A stretch of 64,000 bases of DNA from NCBI GenBank assembly GCA_947494965.1, contig CANLWV010000008.1, positions 39,113 to 103,112 of the forward strand. The letters run 5' to 3'. Below the pieces are notes generated by a model that saw only the letters and a program-made list of their open reading frames with translations, had not been told where the DNA came from and ran no database searches. Shown here one piece after another: positions 1 to 9,360 of this stretch (the stretch's first letter is position 1; each line of letters starts with the position of its first letter). Origin of the DNA: an uncultured Salinicoccus sp. Its GTDB lineage: Bacteria > Bacillota > Bacilli > Staphylococcales > Salinicoccaceae. The translations under genes and the position numbers were made by a program.

Positions 1-851
<851 letters not shown>

Positions 852-2168
852 TTATTTTGAAAGTACTTTCAGTTCAATAACATCCCTGAGCTGGTTCTTG
901 ACGGATTCTATCGGCAGAGCGCGTACGACTGGATCCAAGAAACCGTGGATGACGAGCCTTTCAGCTTCTCTCCTGGAAATGCCGCGGCTCATGAGGTAGA
1001 ACATCTGAAGTGGGTCTACACGGCCGACAGATGCCGCGTGGCCTGCAGTGACATCGTCTTCATCTATCAGAAGGATCGGGTTCGCGTCACCCCTTGCACG
1101 TTCACTCAGCATAAGCACCCTTGATTCCTGCTGTGCATCACTGCGTGATGCGCCATGCTTGATGTACCCTATGCCGTTGAATATGCTTGTTGCACTATCT
1201 TTCATTACGCCATGTTTCAATATATGGCCTTCTGAATCCTTACCGTAATGGATGATCTGCGAAGTGAAGTTGAGTATCTGTTCTCCGCGGCCAACGACAA
1301 CAGTCTTCAAATCTGATTTTGAGTTGTCTCCCATCAAGTAGGTCGTGTTATCTATAATGACATTGGAGTCATTCATCTGGCCCAATGCCCAATCTATATA
1401 CGCATCTCTTCCAGCTACACCACGACGGTTGTTGTAGCCTGTAAATCCTTCAGGTAGGAAATCGACTGCACCGTACGTGACTTTGGCATTATCTTTAGCG
1501 ATGACTTCAGAAATGATGTTGAACTGTTCATTCGAATGTTCGACTGTAGACAAGTAGTTTTCAACATAAGTCAGTTCCGATCCTTCATCAGCTACAATCA
1601 GTACGTGGTTGAAGAGGGATGCTGATTCATCATCGTGGAGGACTACCATCTGCACAGGATCTTTCACTTGGACATTCTTTGGAATGTACACAAACAGACC
1701 GCCATTCAGCATTGCTGCGTGGTAAGCTGCAAGTTTGTGTTCATCTATTTTGACACCTTCGGTCATAAAGTATTTTTCTACGAGTTCTCTATGGTTCTCG
1801 CTCGCTTCGATTATATTTTCTACAATGACGCCCTGGTCGAGCAGTTCGTCAGAAACCTGGAGGTAGGCCGGGGTATTATTGTGCTGGACATAGATGTTTT
1901 TAGTGTGCTCCTTGTCCAGAAGGTTTTTGACTGATTCAGGCAACTCTTCAAGCGAACCATAGACATCACTGTCCACTACCGGCTTCGAGTTCGTGAAGAA
2001 GTCCCACCTGTTGATTTTGGTCTTGTCCGGTTTTGGCATTTCAAGCGTTTCAATCTTATCGAGTGCTTCTTTCTTCTTGCTGATCAGCAGTTCAGACTCA
2101 CCGCGTTCCTTTGCACGTGAAAGAACTTCATCAGCATTGATAACATATTCATTCAAATCAGTAGCCAT
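852..2168 (-). CDS. sufD: Fe-S cluster assembly protein SufD
   Basis: SufD is a scaffold subunit of the cytosolic SufBCD complex, on which Fe-S clusters are built with energy from SufC. The roughly 438-residue product has the right-handed beta-helix family pattern. It ends with the conserved DAQQESRVLMLSERARGDANPILLIDEDDVTAGHA-type region, present around residues 340-380, and a final helix. An upstream ATG at 2174 directly abuts the GGAGG ribosome site. The ATG at 2168 sits 6 nt from that site and is the better start. The gene lies 15 nt downstream of sufC and 21 nt upstream of sufS, so all three are probably one transcript. Confidence 0.95.
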   Translation of the reverse strand: MATDLNEYVINADEVLSRAKERGESELLISKKKEALDKIETLEMPKPDKTKINRWDFFTNSKPVVDSDVYGSLEELPESVKNLLDKEHTKNIYVQHNNTPAYLQVSDELLDQGVIVENIIEASENHRELVEKYFMTEGVKIDEHKLAAYHAAMLNGGLFVYIPKNVQVKDPVQMVVLHDDESASLFNHVLIVADEGSELTYVENYLSTVEHSNEQFNIISEVIAKDNAKVTYGAVDFLPEGFTGYNNRRGVAGRDAYIDWALGQMNDSNVIIDNTTYLMGDNSKSDLKTVVVGRGEQILNFTSQIIHYGKDSEGHILKHGVMKDSATSIFNGIGYIKHGASRSDAQQESRVLMLSERARGDANPILLIDEDDVTAGHAASVGRVDPLQMFYLMSRGISRREAERLVIHGFLDPVVRALPIESVKNQLRDVIELKVLSK

Positions 2169-2183
2169 GGTCATCCTCCTGTC

Positions 2184-2969
2184 TTATTCTGCATCTGCAG
2201 CAATTGTTTCATCTTCGATGCCGAGTTCTTCCTTGATCCAGTCGTAACCCTCTTCTTCAAGACGTTTCGACAGCTCTGCGCCGCCTGACTTGACGACACG
2301 ACCTTGCATCATTACATGAACATTATCAGGTTCGATGTAGTTCAATAGACGCTGATAGTGCGTGATGATCAAAGCACCAAAGTTTTCTCCGCGCATTTCG
2401 TTGATGCCTTTAGATACAACCTTCAATGCATCGATATCAAGACCGGAGTCTATTTCATCCAGGATGCCGAATTTCGGTTGCAGCATCATGAGCTGAAGAA
2501 TTTCGTTGCGTTTTTTCTCACCGCCGGAGAAACCTTCGTTAAGGTAGCGTGTAGACATATCCAGGTCCATCTCTAGATGGTTCATGTTTTTGTCCAGTTT
2601 TTTGATGAATTGCATCAAATTAATTTCATCGCCCTCTTCACGCTGGGCATTGATTGCAGAACGCAGGAAATCAGAGTTGGTCACACCGGAAATCTCGGAT
2701 GGATACTGCATGCCGAGGAAAAGGCCTGCCTGGGCACGTTCGTCCACTTCCATCTCAAGTACGTTTTCACCATCGAGGAGCACCTCGCCTTGAGTCACTT
2801 CATATCTTGGGTGGCCCATGATCGCCTGGGCAAGCGTGGATTTACCTGTACCGTTTGGCCCCATTACAGCGTGGATTTCACCTTGCTTCAATACGAGGTC
2901 CACACCTTTGAGAATTTCCTTACCTTCGATTTCAACATGCAAGTCCTTGATTTCTAGAACAGATGCCAT
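2184..2969 (-). CDS. sufC: Fe-S cluster assembly ATPase SufC
   Basis: SufC is the ABC-type ATPase that drives Fe-S assembly in the SufBCD complex; it is cytosolic and not a transporter. The 261-residue length is typical. Walker A (GPNGTGKST) is at residues 37-45, the signature FSGGEKKR is near 148, and Walker B ([12 protein letters not shown]) follows. A GGAGGG ribosome site lies 8 nt before the ATG. It is the first gene of the visible suf operon, and a sigma-A-like promoter lies about 50 nt upstream. The acidic C-terminal tail ([12 protein letters not shown]) is slightly longer than usual. Confidence 0.97.
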   Translation of the reverse strand: MASVLEIKDLHVEIEGKEILKGVDLVLKQGEIHAVMGPNGTGKSTLAQAIMGHPRYEVTQGEVLLDGENVLEMEVDERAQAGLFLGMQYPSEISGVTNSDFLRSAINAQREEGDEINLMQFIKKLDKNMNHLEMDLDMSTRYLNEGFSGGEKKRNEILQLMMLQPKFGILDEIDSGLDIDALKVVSKGINEMRGENFGALIITHYQRLLNYIEPDNVHVMMQGRVVKSGGAELSKRLEEEGYDWIKEELGIEDETIAADAE

Positions 2970-3017
2970 TTATATTACCCTCCAACAGATTATTTTATAA
3001 TTTATTTCCCTTACTAG

Positions 3018-3045
3018 TTTATAATAATTCCAATTAATAGTCAAA
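3018..3045 (-). promoter_or_regulatory. Putative sigma-A promoter of the suf operon
   Basis: Read on the minus strand, TTTGAC (3040-3045) and TATAAA (3018-3023) are separated by 16 nt and lie about 50 nt before the sufC start. No Fe-S-responsive operator was recognised. The hexamers are seen; their use is inferred. Confidence 0.55.
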
Positions 3046-3133
3046 GACTAGCAAGGGTTTTCCAATACTCCTATATTATAACGTAAACTCACCCGACTTT
3101 AAACCTTTGCACACTCCCAAACATGCATATGGG

Positions 3134-3169
3134 CAAAAATAGACCCCACGACCGATACAGATCGTGGGG
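3134..3169 (-). terminator. Intrinsic terminator after the DUF4870 gene
   Basis: On the minus strand an 8-bp perfect stem (CCCCACGA / TCGTGGGG, 3144-3151 and 3162-3169) is followed by TCTATTTTT. It lies 18 nt past the stop at 3187 and separates that gene from the suf promoter. Confidence 0.85.
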
Positions 3170-3186
3170 GATAAGCAGAACGACTT

Positions 3187-3522
3187 CTATTTTATGATGT
3201 CCAAGGTGAATGGCGGCTTGTAGATTTCCCCTTCATTTGCTTTAATGGCTCCGATTGCGATGAATACATAGAATGCGATGGTCAAAATAGGGCCTAGGAT
3301 CAGACCAATCAGTATGAATGATGTCAACCAGGCTACAAACATATAGATCGTGTATGAAAGACCGAAGTTGGCAACCACCCTCAATGCCTCTCCCGTCGCT
3401 TCATCCTCATCCTTCTTCAGAACCCATAAAATGATTGGCCCGATTACTGCTGTAAAAGCCGCGACTAGAAATGAAACCATGACGATGGATTTGTCGAATA
3501 CTCCCTTTTCTTCACCGTTCAT
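3187..3522 (-). CDS. DUF4870 (Tic20-like) small membrane protein
   Basis: A protein of about 111 residues with the DUF4870 layout: a short polar N-terminus and three or four hydrophobic segments (roughly residues 12-35, 45-65 and 70-95). It has the family features of a charged KKDED loop after the first helix and a GAIKANEGEIYKPP-like end. Its function is unknown. I chose the ATG at 3522 because GGAGG lies 7 nt upstream, whereas the in-frame GTG at 3528 overlaps that site. It stands alone with its own terminator between suf and the methionine transporter. Confidence 0.85.
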   Translation of the reverse strand: MNGEEKGVFDKSIVMVSFLVAAFTAVIGPIILWVLKKDEDEATGEALRVVANFGLSYTIYMFVAWLTSFILIGLILGPILTIAFYVFIAIGAIKANEGEIYKPPFTLDIIK

Positions 3523-3660
3523 TTTCACCCCTCCTTGTAGACCGTATTTTATTCAGTATACTTTTACCCTTATTCTTAATATATGTAACATCATATGCTT
3601 TATACATGTTTCTGTTTCATAAAAAGCTTTCCATTGAAAATGAGCGGGGTATTTTCTCAA

Positions 3661-3688
3661 TTAAAAAAGCGACAGCGTACGCTGTCGC
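3661..3688 (-). terminator. Intrinsic terminator of metNPQ
   Basis: On the minus strand a 20-nt perfect palindrome (3669-3688, GCGACAGCGT/ACGCTGTCGC) is followed by six T residues. It begins 9 nt past the metQ stop codon. Confidence 0.9.
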
Positions 3689-3696
3689 CACTGTGG

Positions 3697-4575
3697 CTAC
3701 TCTGCCGGAATGACTGCTCCTTCATAGTTGTCTTCGATGAATTGTTTGATTTCCTCTCCTTGCAGCACTTCAATCAATTTCTTTATATCATCGCGTTCTG
3801 CGTCTCCTGAACGTACTGCCACCAGATTTGCATATGGAGAATCACCTTCTTCAATGGCGATTGAATCATCCACTGGATTCAAGCCTCCGTCAAGCGCGAA
3901 ATTCGAATTAATGATTACTGCGGGTGCTTCATTATTATTGTACATTTCAACCAAGAGTTCTGGTGCTGTCTGGTTGTTGAATTCGAAATTCTTTTCATTT
4001 TTGGTGATGTCATCAAACGTTGCATCTTCAATATCGATGCCTTCTTCGATTTCGATCAGCCCTGCGTCTACAAAGAATGACAGGAAGCGTCCCTCTTCAG
4101 CCGGGTTGTTGGAAACGAGAACGGTTGCGCCATCTGGCAAGTCTTCCAGGGCATCATAGTCTTTCGAATAGACGGCCATAGGTTCTATATGGATGTTCCC
4201 TGCACTTTCTAGATCATAATCGTGGGATTCCTTTTCCGTTTTGAGGTACGGTGTGTGCTGAAAGTAGTTTGCATCGACTTCCTCATCCGCTAAAAGACGG
4301 TTTGGGGTAGTGTAGTCATTGACGATTGAAATATCAAGTTCGATTCCTTCTGATTCAAGCAGGCTGGCTGCCTTTTCAAGAATTTCGGCGTGTGGGGCGG
4401 GAGAAGCGGCTATCGAGAGTTTTCCGCCAGCCTCTTCAGTTTCTTCGTTTTCACTTGTTTCAGCATTCTCTGCACTTTCCTCGCTGTCATCTGAAACGGC
4501 ATCTTTGGAACCACCGCACGCTGTCAGGAGAATTGCAAATGCCAGCAGGGTAAAAAACAATAGATATTTTTTCAT
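3697..4575 (-). CDS. metQ: Methionine ABC transporter substrate-binding lipoprotein MetQ
   Basis: MetQ is the NlpA-family lipoprotein that captures methionine outside the membrane for MetNP. The signal peptide ends in a lipobox LLTAC with the lipidated cysteine at residue 20. A very acidic low-complexity linker (about residues 24-52) tethers the domain, and the NlpA fold follows (YTTPNRLL, DANYFQHTPYL, VSNNPAEEGR). The ATG at 4575 has AGGA 7 nt upstream; an earlier in-frame TTG is unlikely. It is the last gene of metN-metP-metQ. The acidic linker is longer than in most staphylococcal homologues, which fits a halotolerant host. Confidence 0.95.
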   Translation of the reverse strand: MKKYLLFFTLLAFAILLTACGGSKDAVSDDSEESAENAETSENEETEEAGGKLSIAASPAPHAEILEKAASLLESEGIELDISIVNDYTTPNRLLADEEVDANYFQHTPYLKTEKESHDYDLESAGNIHIEPMAVYSKDYDALEDLPDGATVLVSNNPAEEGRFLSFFVDAGLIEIEEGIDIEDATFDDITKNEKNFEFNNQTAPELLVEMYNNNEAPAVIINSNFALDGGLNPVDDSIAIEEGDSPYANLVAVRSGDAERDDIKKLIEVLQGEEIKQFIEDNYEGAVIPAE

Positions 4576-4613
4576 GATCAATTCCTACTTTCCAATTGTA
4601 TTTATAATGATGG

Positions 4614-5306
4614 CTATCTTTTATCCACAGTTTTGGCGGTGAAGTCTCCAATGAACTGGATGATAAAAACGATTACCAATATTATTATCGTTGCGACCAG
4701 AGTGACATCGCTCTGGCTTCTGGTAAAACCGACCATGTAGGCAAGGTTGCCCAGCCCACCGGCTCCGATGACTCCTGCAATGGCAGTGGAACCGACCAGC
4801 ATGATCGCCGTGACTGTGATTCCTGATATCAATGCCGGCAGAGACTCCGGCAGGAGCACTTTCCTGATGATTGTCCAAGTGCCTGCCCCCATGGACTCCG
4901 CTGCTTCAATTACACCTTTGTCAATCTCTTTCAGCGCTATTTCCACAAGTCTTGCATAGAAGGGGGACGCCCCAATGATCAATGCCGGCAAGGCACCTTG
5001 GGAGCCCATGATGGTGCCCATCAACACTTTGGTGAAGGGTATCAGCAATATGATTAATATGATGAACGGTATAGCCCTGAACAAATTGACGAGGAAAGCC
5101 GTTACGCCATAGATCGGCGCACTTGCTACATGCTCTTTCTTGGATGACAAGAAGAGGATGATGCCTAGAATCAGGCCGAAGACGAAGGTGAACGCGGTGG
5201 AAACTACCGTCATATAGAGGGTTTCCTGTGTAGCTGTCCACACATTCCCCCACCTGACATTCTCAAAAGAGAGCATTTCCTGGAATGCTGCCACAAAATT
5301 CATCAT
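4614..5306 (-). CDS. metP: Methionine ABC transporter permease MetP (MetI)
   Basis: This is the inner-membrane permease of the D/L-methionine importer. The 230-residue length and five predicted helices are standard. The ABC permease EAA loop appears as EAAESMGAGTWTIIRKVLLPESLPAL near residues 133-158. The ATG overlaps the metN stop by 4 nt, so translation is probably coupled. GTGGAGG lies upstream. Confidence 0.95.
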   Translation of the reverse strand: MMNFVAAFQEMLSFENVRWGNVWTATQETLYMTVVSTAFTFVFGLILGIILFLSSKKEHVASAPIYGVTAFLVNLFRAIPFIILIILLIPFTKVLMGTIMGSQGALPALIIGASPFYARLVEIALKEIDKGVIEAAESMGAGTWTIIRKVLLPESLPALISGITVTAIMLVGSTAIAGVIGAGGLGNLAYMVGFTRSQSDVTLVATIIILVIVFIIQFIGDFTAKTVDKR

Positions 5307-6328
5307 TGCTGCTCCACCTCCACTGTTACATCGTGCTCAGCAAGCTCCTTACCAAGAAGCCCCAACTTCTCTTCGTCCACTTCTATGGCAACGTAGAGGT
5401 GACCGTAGGATTCGTTGTTGGTCCGCTTGATGTTGCCAGACAATATATTCAAGTCCAAGTTGTATTTTTTGATGACTTGGGAAACGATGGGCGCCTTGGA
5501 CTGGGACCCGACAAATCCAAGCTTCAGAATCTTTGAAGCTGGGAACATCTCTTTTACCTCTTCAAAAGACAGTGCTGATTCTTCATCATTGATATCGTCT
5601 TTGACAAATCGTTTCGTCACGCTATGTTCAGGATTCTGGAACAATTTTATGATCGGTCCCGTTTCAACTACCTTGCCGTTCTCCATGACAGCACCTCTGT
5701 CACAGATTTTACGGATCACATGCATTTCGTGGGTAATCAGAACAATAGTCAAGTCCATTTCATCCCGAATCCTGACCAGCAGATTCAGCACTTCATCGGT
5801 CGTTTCCGGATCGAGCGCGCTTGTCGCCTCATCGCACAGCAGCACTTCGGGCCGGTTGGATAATGCGCGGGCAATCCCCACCCGTTGCTTCTGGCCCCCA
5901 GACAATTGGCTTGGATGATTGTCTTCTCGTCCTGTCAATCCGACCAGAGCAATCAGTTCAGCGACTCTCTTCTCACGCTCCTTTTTTGGCACACCGGCAA
6001 TTTCAAGCGGAAAACTGATATTTTCAGCGACCGTCCTCGACCAGAGAAGATTGAAATGCTGAAAAATCATAGAAACTTTCTGACGTTTTTTCCGAAGTGC
6101 AGGACGCGTCATCGAAGTGAGGGCATCTCCGCTGATTACCACGTCACCTGAAGTTGGCCGCTCCAGGCCGTTAAGCAGCCGGATCAGTGTGGACTTTCCA
6201 GCCCCAGAGTAGCCTATCACCCCAAATATCTCTCCCTGACGGACATGCAGATCCACCCCGTCCACTGCTTTTATATCTGCAGCTTTAGTCTTAAATGTTT
6301 TGGTCGCTTTTTTTATGTCTATCATCAT
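5303..6328 (-). CDS. metN: Methionine ABC transporter ATP-binding protein MetN
   Basis: MetN powers methionine import. Walker A (GYSGAGKST) is at residues 39-47, the signature LSGGQKQR is near 140 and Walker B (LLCDEATSALD) follows. The last ~75 residues form the NIL domain that senses methionine in the family. The true start is one of two adjacent ATGs (6328 or 6325), 6 to 9 nt after AGGAG; a longer in-frame extension to 6406 runs into the riboswitch terminator and is not coding. The gene heads the metNPQ operon. Confidence 0.96.
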   Translation of the reverse strand: MMIDIKKATKTFKTKAADIKAVDGVDLHVRQGEIFGVIGYSGAGKSTLIRLLNGLERPTSGDVVISGDALTSMTRPALRKKRQKVSMIFQHFNLLWSRTVAENISFPLEIAGVPKKEREKRVAELIALVGLTGREDNHPSQLSGGQKQRVGIARALSNRPEVLLCDEATSALDPETTDEVLNLLVRIRDEMDLTIVLITHEMHVIRKICDRGAVMENGKVVETGPIIKLFQNPEHSVTKRFVKDDINDEESALSFEEVKEMFPASKILKLGFVGSQSKAPIVSQVIKKYNLDLNILSGNIKRTNNESYGHLYVAIEVDEEKLGLLGKELAEHDVTVEVEQQ

Positions 6329-6343
6329 GCTCCACTCCTGCCT

Positions 6344-6500
6344 ATAAAAATAAGAAAGCCTACTCAAAAAATGAGTAGGCTTCTGGTATGATCCGCAGCC
6401 TCTCATCTTCGATCCTAAGATCTAGTGAATTAGCACCTTGTCATAATGACGGTTGCCGTGGCTTCATAGGGCACTTCCCTCCACCACTCTTGATAAGAGT
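6344..6500 (-). ncRNA. SAM-I (S-box) riboswitch with terminator
   Basis: On the minus strand the leader shows the S-box core: CTCTTATCAAGAG at the 5' side of P1, then GGTGGAGGGA, ATGAAGCC.CGGCAACC and GGTGCTAATTC, with P1 closing at GATGAGAG (aptamer about 6400-6500). An intrinsic terminator follows (9-bp stem 6357-6381 and a T-rich tail), 16 nt before the metN start. Binding of S-adenosylmethionine in this family favours the terminator, so metNPQ should be expressed when SAM is low. The motif match is direct; the regulatory direction is from the family. Confidence 0.95.
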
Positions 6501-6521
6501 CTTGTTATTCGATTGTTAACC

Positions 6522-6550
6522 ATGATAGCACCAGTCGGTCTAGGCGTCAA
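6522..6550 (-). promoter_or_regulatory. Promoter of the metNPQ riboswitch transcript
   Basis: On the minus strand TTGACG (6545-6550), a 17-nt spacer and TATCAT (6522-6527) lie about 22 nt upstream of the S-box aptamer. The -35 box falls inside the last codons of the upstream thioredoxin-like gene. Confidence 0.75.
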
Positions 6551-6857
6551 CAAAAAATTCTTCTAATTTTTCTGTCAAATGGGGGACGGAGTGAAATGCA
6601 TAGATTTCTTCCTTCAACTCCCCATTTTTAAAAAGGAGCAGTGCTGGCGCAGAGCGGATCTGATATGTCTCAATCAATTCTTTTTCATAATTCAAGTCCA
6701 CTGCTGTATAGGAGAAGTTTTTCATCTCTGCCACTATGTCCAGCATCTTTTCAGCAATTCGGCAATTAGCACAGATTGGCGCATAGCAGTACAGGATGAA
6801 AGTGTCTTCAGCTGGAATACGACTGATTATATCGATTTTTTCGGAGGATTTCTTCAT
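6540..6857 (-). CDS. Thioredoxin-like protein (CANC active site)
   Basis: A 105-residue thioredoxin-fold protein with CxxC as C-A-N-C near residues 29-32 and the cis-proline segment RSAPALLLF near 68-76. It is probably a cytosolic disulfide reductase; its partner is unknown. The only usable start, the ATG at 6857, lies 50 nt inside the preceding Toprim gene and has only a weak AGG-type ribosome site, so translation is probably coupled. The stop region overlaps the metN promoter. The Toprim-thioredoxin pair is, from memory, conserved in staphylococci. Confidence 0.85.
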   Translation of the reverse strand: MKKSSEKIDIISRIPAEDTFILYCYAPICANCRIAEKMLDIVAEMKNFSYTAVDLNYEKELIETYQIRSAPALLLFKNGELKEEIYAFHSVPHLTEKLEEFFVDA

Positions 6858-7215
6858 TTTCGAACTTACCTTTCATGAGCAGTCTTTCATCAACGTAAAA
6901 TCCATGGTGTGCGAGCAACATCGCCAGATAATCAAGTGGACACCGACTCACTTCACCATAGTTCGAATCTATATAAACGTGCGTGCCCTCACTAATGTGC
7001 CTTTTGAACCACTGCCTGATCTTTCTGCCTTCCTTGTCTGAATCGGTCAGGATATAGACATCAGAGCCATTCGACTCTTCCAGGATCTCATCCAACTTGG
7101 AGATTCCCATGGTACCATGCGTACATATTATATGTACAGGCTCCACCAGTACTTCCTCGATGCGGTGCTTATCTGTTTTTCCCTCTACAATGAGTATTTT
7201 ATCAGAAACCTGCAC
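6808..7215 (-). CDS. Small Toprim-domain protein (RNase M5-like)
   Basis: A stand-alone Toprim protein of about 135 residues. It shows the Toprim glutamate in ILIVEGKTD near residue 13 and the DxD motif in ILTDSDKEG near 59. Such domains cut or join nucleic acids, as in RNase M5 and primases, but no specific substrate can be assigned. A GAGGTGAT ribosome site overlaps the ATG at 7221, so the GTG at 7215 just after it is the likelier start; the ATG at 7221 remains possible. The 3' end overlaps the thioredoxin-like gene by 50 nt. Confidence 0.8.
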   Translation of the reverse strand: MQVSDKILIVEGKTDKHRIEEVLVEPVHIICTHGTMGISKLDEILEESNGSDVYILTDSDKEGRKIRQWFKRHISEGTHVYIDSNYGEVSRCPLDYLAMLLAHHGFYVDERLLMKGKFENEEILRKNRYNQSYSS

Positions 7216-7244
7216 AGCCATCACCTCTGGTTCATGATAGGTTT

Positions 7245-7272
7245 TAAAAAAACTCTGGACAATGTCCAGAGT
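7245..7272 (-). terminator. Intrinsic terminator after gcvH
   Basis: On the minus strand a 9-bp stem ACTCTGGAC/GTCCAGAGT (7252-7272) is followed by seven T residues. It begins 10 nt past the gcvH stop. Confidence 0.85.
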
Positions 7273-7281
7273 TCAAGTGTT

Positions 7282-7662
7282 CTATGCGTCTACCATTTCA
7301 TCATAAGCATCCGCATCCATCAGCTTATCGACTTGTGAATCGTCGGAAAGTTCGACAACAAGCATCCAGGCCTTTTCATAAGGAGATTCATTGACGAGTT
7401 CAGGGCTATCTTCCAGCTCTTCATTGATTTTGACTACTGTACCACTTACCGGTGCATATAATTCAGATACTGTCTTAACTGATTCTACGCTACCGAATGA
7501 TTCCCCAACTGTAATATCGTCACCTTCAGCAGGGAGCTCGACGAATACGATGTCCCCGAGTTCTGATTGTGCAAACTCAGTGATGCCGAGTGTTACTTTA
7601 CCATCTTCCACCTTGACCCATTCGTGGTCTTCTGAATACTTGAATTCTTTTGGTGATGCCAC
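7282..7662 (-). CDS. gcvH: Glycine cleavage system H protein GcvH
   Basis: This lipoyl carrier shuttles the aminomethyl group in glycine cleavage and, in Gram-positives, supplies lipoate for relay to other dehydrogenases. The 126-residue length is normal. The lipoylated lysine lies in [12 protein letters not shown] near residue 63, and [11 protein letters not shown] begins the fold. The GTG at 7662 (VASPKEF) is preceded at 8 nt by GGAGG, so it is preferred over the upstream in-frame ATG at 7689. No gcvP or gcvT gene is nearby, as in staphylococci. Confidence 0.95.
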   Translation of the reverse strand: MASPKEFKYSEDHEWVKVEDGKVTLGITEFAQSELGDIVFVELPAEGDDITVGESFGSVESVKTVSELYAPVSGTVVKINEELEDSPELVNESPYEKAWMLVVELSDDSQVDKLMDADAYDEMVDA

Positions 7663-7725
7663 AATAAAAACCTCCTTTTTCTTATACACATATATATTCT
7701 CACATACTTTGCCATTTAAGCAAGG

Positions 7726-8088
7726 TTAATCACCCATATCAAAAGTTCTCCTATACTCTGCCTCTTTAAAACCGAGCAGGACGGTTTCTTCGTGATAGAG
7801 CAACGGCCGTTTTATGAGTAGCCCGTCCGCCTCCAGCAGGCTAAGCTTCTCGTCGTCGGATAAAGTATCAAGGCGCGTCTTGAGATCCAGTTCCTTGAAC
7901 TTTTTTCCACGTGAATTAAAGAATTCATCCAAACTTTTTCCCGATTTCTTGGCCATTTCCGATATTTTCTCTCCGGATGGAGGATTTTTCACGAGATCGA
8001 TATCCTCAAAAGGGATATCATTCTCTTTCAAGAAGTTTTTGGCCTTACGGCAAGTCGTACATTTTGGATACTCATACAATATAGTCAT
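7726..8088 (-). CDS. Spx/ArsC-family protein (YusI-like)
   Basis: A 120-residue member of the arsenate reductase/Spx family with an N-terminal YPKCTTCRKA motif (CxxC near residues 10-13) and the LLIKRPLL segment of the fold near 90. It lacks the RNA polymerase-binding Gly-Arg context expected of true Spx, so a glutaredoxin-like reductase is more likely; this is inferred from the family only. The ATG at 8088 has GGAGG 6 nt upstream. It lies 63 nt before gcvH on the same strand and is divergent from a thioredoxin-like gene. Confidence 0.85.
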   Translation of the reverse strand: MTILYEYPKCTTCRKAKNFLKENDIPFEDIDLVKNPPSGEKISEMAKKSGKSLDEFFNSRGKKFKELDLKTRLDTLSDDEKLSLLEADGLLIKRPLLYHEETVLLGFKEAEYRRTFDMGD

Positions 8089-8219
8089 CAATTTCCTCCA
8101 GTAGTTTAATTATAAGATATTGTTTTCAAGTTTTCTATGGGTGTTGGGGCCTGGCATAATTTCATATTATAAAAAAAGATGGTAGACTGAAACATATCGA
8201 TATATAAAGGAGTATGATT

Positions 8220-8537
8220 ATGAAGCCGATTACTGCATACGATGATTACAGCCAAAAAATTCAAGGTGATGATAAGATCATCATCAAGTTTTTCGCGGAC
8301 TGGTGTCCGGACTGCACGCGCATGAACATGTTCATCGATCCCATCTTGGAAGAATACAATCACATTGATTGGTATGAACTGAATCGGGATGATGTGCCTG
8401 AAGCTGCGGATGAAAATGATGTCATGGGGATTCCGAGCCTGCTTGTTTTCCAGAACGGCAAGAAGCTCGCCCACCTGCATTCTGCAGATGCCAAGTCACC
8501 TGAATCCGTCCAGGAATTCCTGAAATCAAATATATAA
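8220..8537 (+). CDS. Thioredoxin-like protein (WCPDC active site)
   Basis: A 105-residue thioredoxin-fold protein with FFADWCPDCTRM (CxxC near residues 27-30) and a cis-proline GIPSLLVFQNG near 64. It is probably a cytosolic thiol-disulfide reductase. The ATG at 8220 is 7 nt after AAAGGAG; the in-frame ATG at 8214 lies too close. It is the only plus-strand gene between aroD and the Spx-like gene, and an intrinsic terminator follows. Confidence 0.9.
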   Translation: MKPITAYDDYSQKIQGDDKIIIKFFADWCPDCTRMNMFIDPILEEYNHIDWYELNRDDVPEAADENDVMGIPSLLVFQNGKKLAHLHSADAKSPESVQEFLKSNI

Positions 8538-8544
8538 TCAAGTA

Positions 8545-8571
8545 AAGTGCCCTTCCGAGGCACTTTTTTTA
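8545..8571 (+). terminator. Intrinsic terminator after the thioredoxin-like gene
   Basis: A 7-bp stem (AAGTGCC/GGCACTT, 8545-8565) runs into a T-tract. The tract overlaps the stop codon of convergent aroD (8569-8571), so the two genes share these bases. Confidence 0.85.
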
Positions 8572-9321
8572 TTTATCTTCCTCAAACAACCTAAGGTTTT
8601 CCTTCAGATCCTCTGCATGAATCTGGCCAGGTGCAGCTTTGTGAAGTATGTAACCGTAGGTTAGGCATGAACCGAAAACTCCGCCGGCCACCCTGGTAAT
8701 CTTCCCGAGTTCCCCCATTGCGATGCCGACCACCCTGCAATCAAATTGTTGACGGGCATCATGGACTGCACTCAATATGCTGAGGACATCACGTCCCCCG
8801 ACTGGTTGGTAGGCCAACTTTAAAATGTCTCCTCCGCTTTCGAGCATATCCCGATATGTTGCCATCATTTCGTCAAAGTGGGGAGTGTCCTGAAAATCGT
8901 GCTGACTGAGGATGATGCCTATCCCCTTGGATTTCGCGCGTGCGACGAGGTTATCGATGATGTCTTCGTACATGAAAAATTCAATATCCACCATATCGAT
9001 GCTGCACCGTTCCATCACATCAGCAAGCAATGATTCATATTCAGCTGCCGTCTTTTGGCCTTTCCCACCTTCTTTTAATGTCCGGTACGTATAGATGATC
9101 GGATACCCGGCCATATGGCTTGTGATATATTCGACCATTTCTATATGATCTTCACGGCTCAACGCATCAAATGCATCACTCCTGATTTCAAGGATATCGA
9201 ATGCACTGGTGTTCCTCCTTGCCGCTTCCATTTCCTCATCAATCATTTCCTTTGAATTACCCGAGAAGGATACAACCACCTTCGGCATGCCCGCTCCGAT
9301 ATCTACACCTTTAATATTCAT
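8569..9321 (-). CDS. aroD: 3-dehydroquinate dehydratase, type I (AroD)
   Basis: AroD dehydrates 3-dehydroquinate to 3-dehydroshikimate in the shikimate pathway. The type I signature is present: Schiff-base lysine at residue 168 (DILKLAYQP), catalytic histidine 141 (SQHDFQDTP), EIRSD at 45-49 and YTYR at 77-80. The 250-residue length is typical. The ATG at 9321 has GGGGGA 6 nt upstream; an earlier in-frame ATG at 9345 has no such site. Confidence 0.95.
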   Translation of the reverse strand: MNIKGVDIGAGMPKVVVSFSGNSKEMIDEEMEAARRNTSAFDILEIRSDAFDALSREDHIEMVEYITSHMAGYPIIYTYRTLKEGGKGQKTAAEYESLLADVMERCSIDMVDIEFFMYEDIIDNLVARAKSKGIGIILSQHDFQDTPHFDEMMATYRDMLESGGDILKLAYQPVGGRDVLSILSAVHDARQQFDCRVVGIAMGELGKITRVAGGVFGSCLTYGYILHKAAPGQIHAEDLKENLRLFEEDK

Positions 9322-9360
9322 AGTAATCCCCCACGTTATCTTCATTTACTTATACATTAA

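Noticed and set aside
8106..8480. 124-codon minus-strand frame opposite the WCPDC thioredoxin gene
   Set aside because: The plus-strand gene has the motif and ribosome site; the opposite frame has neither.
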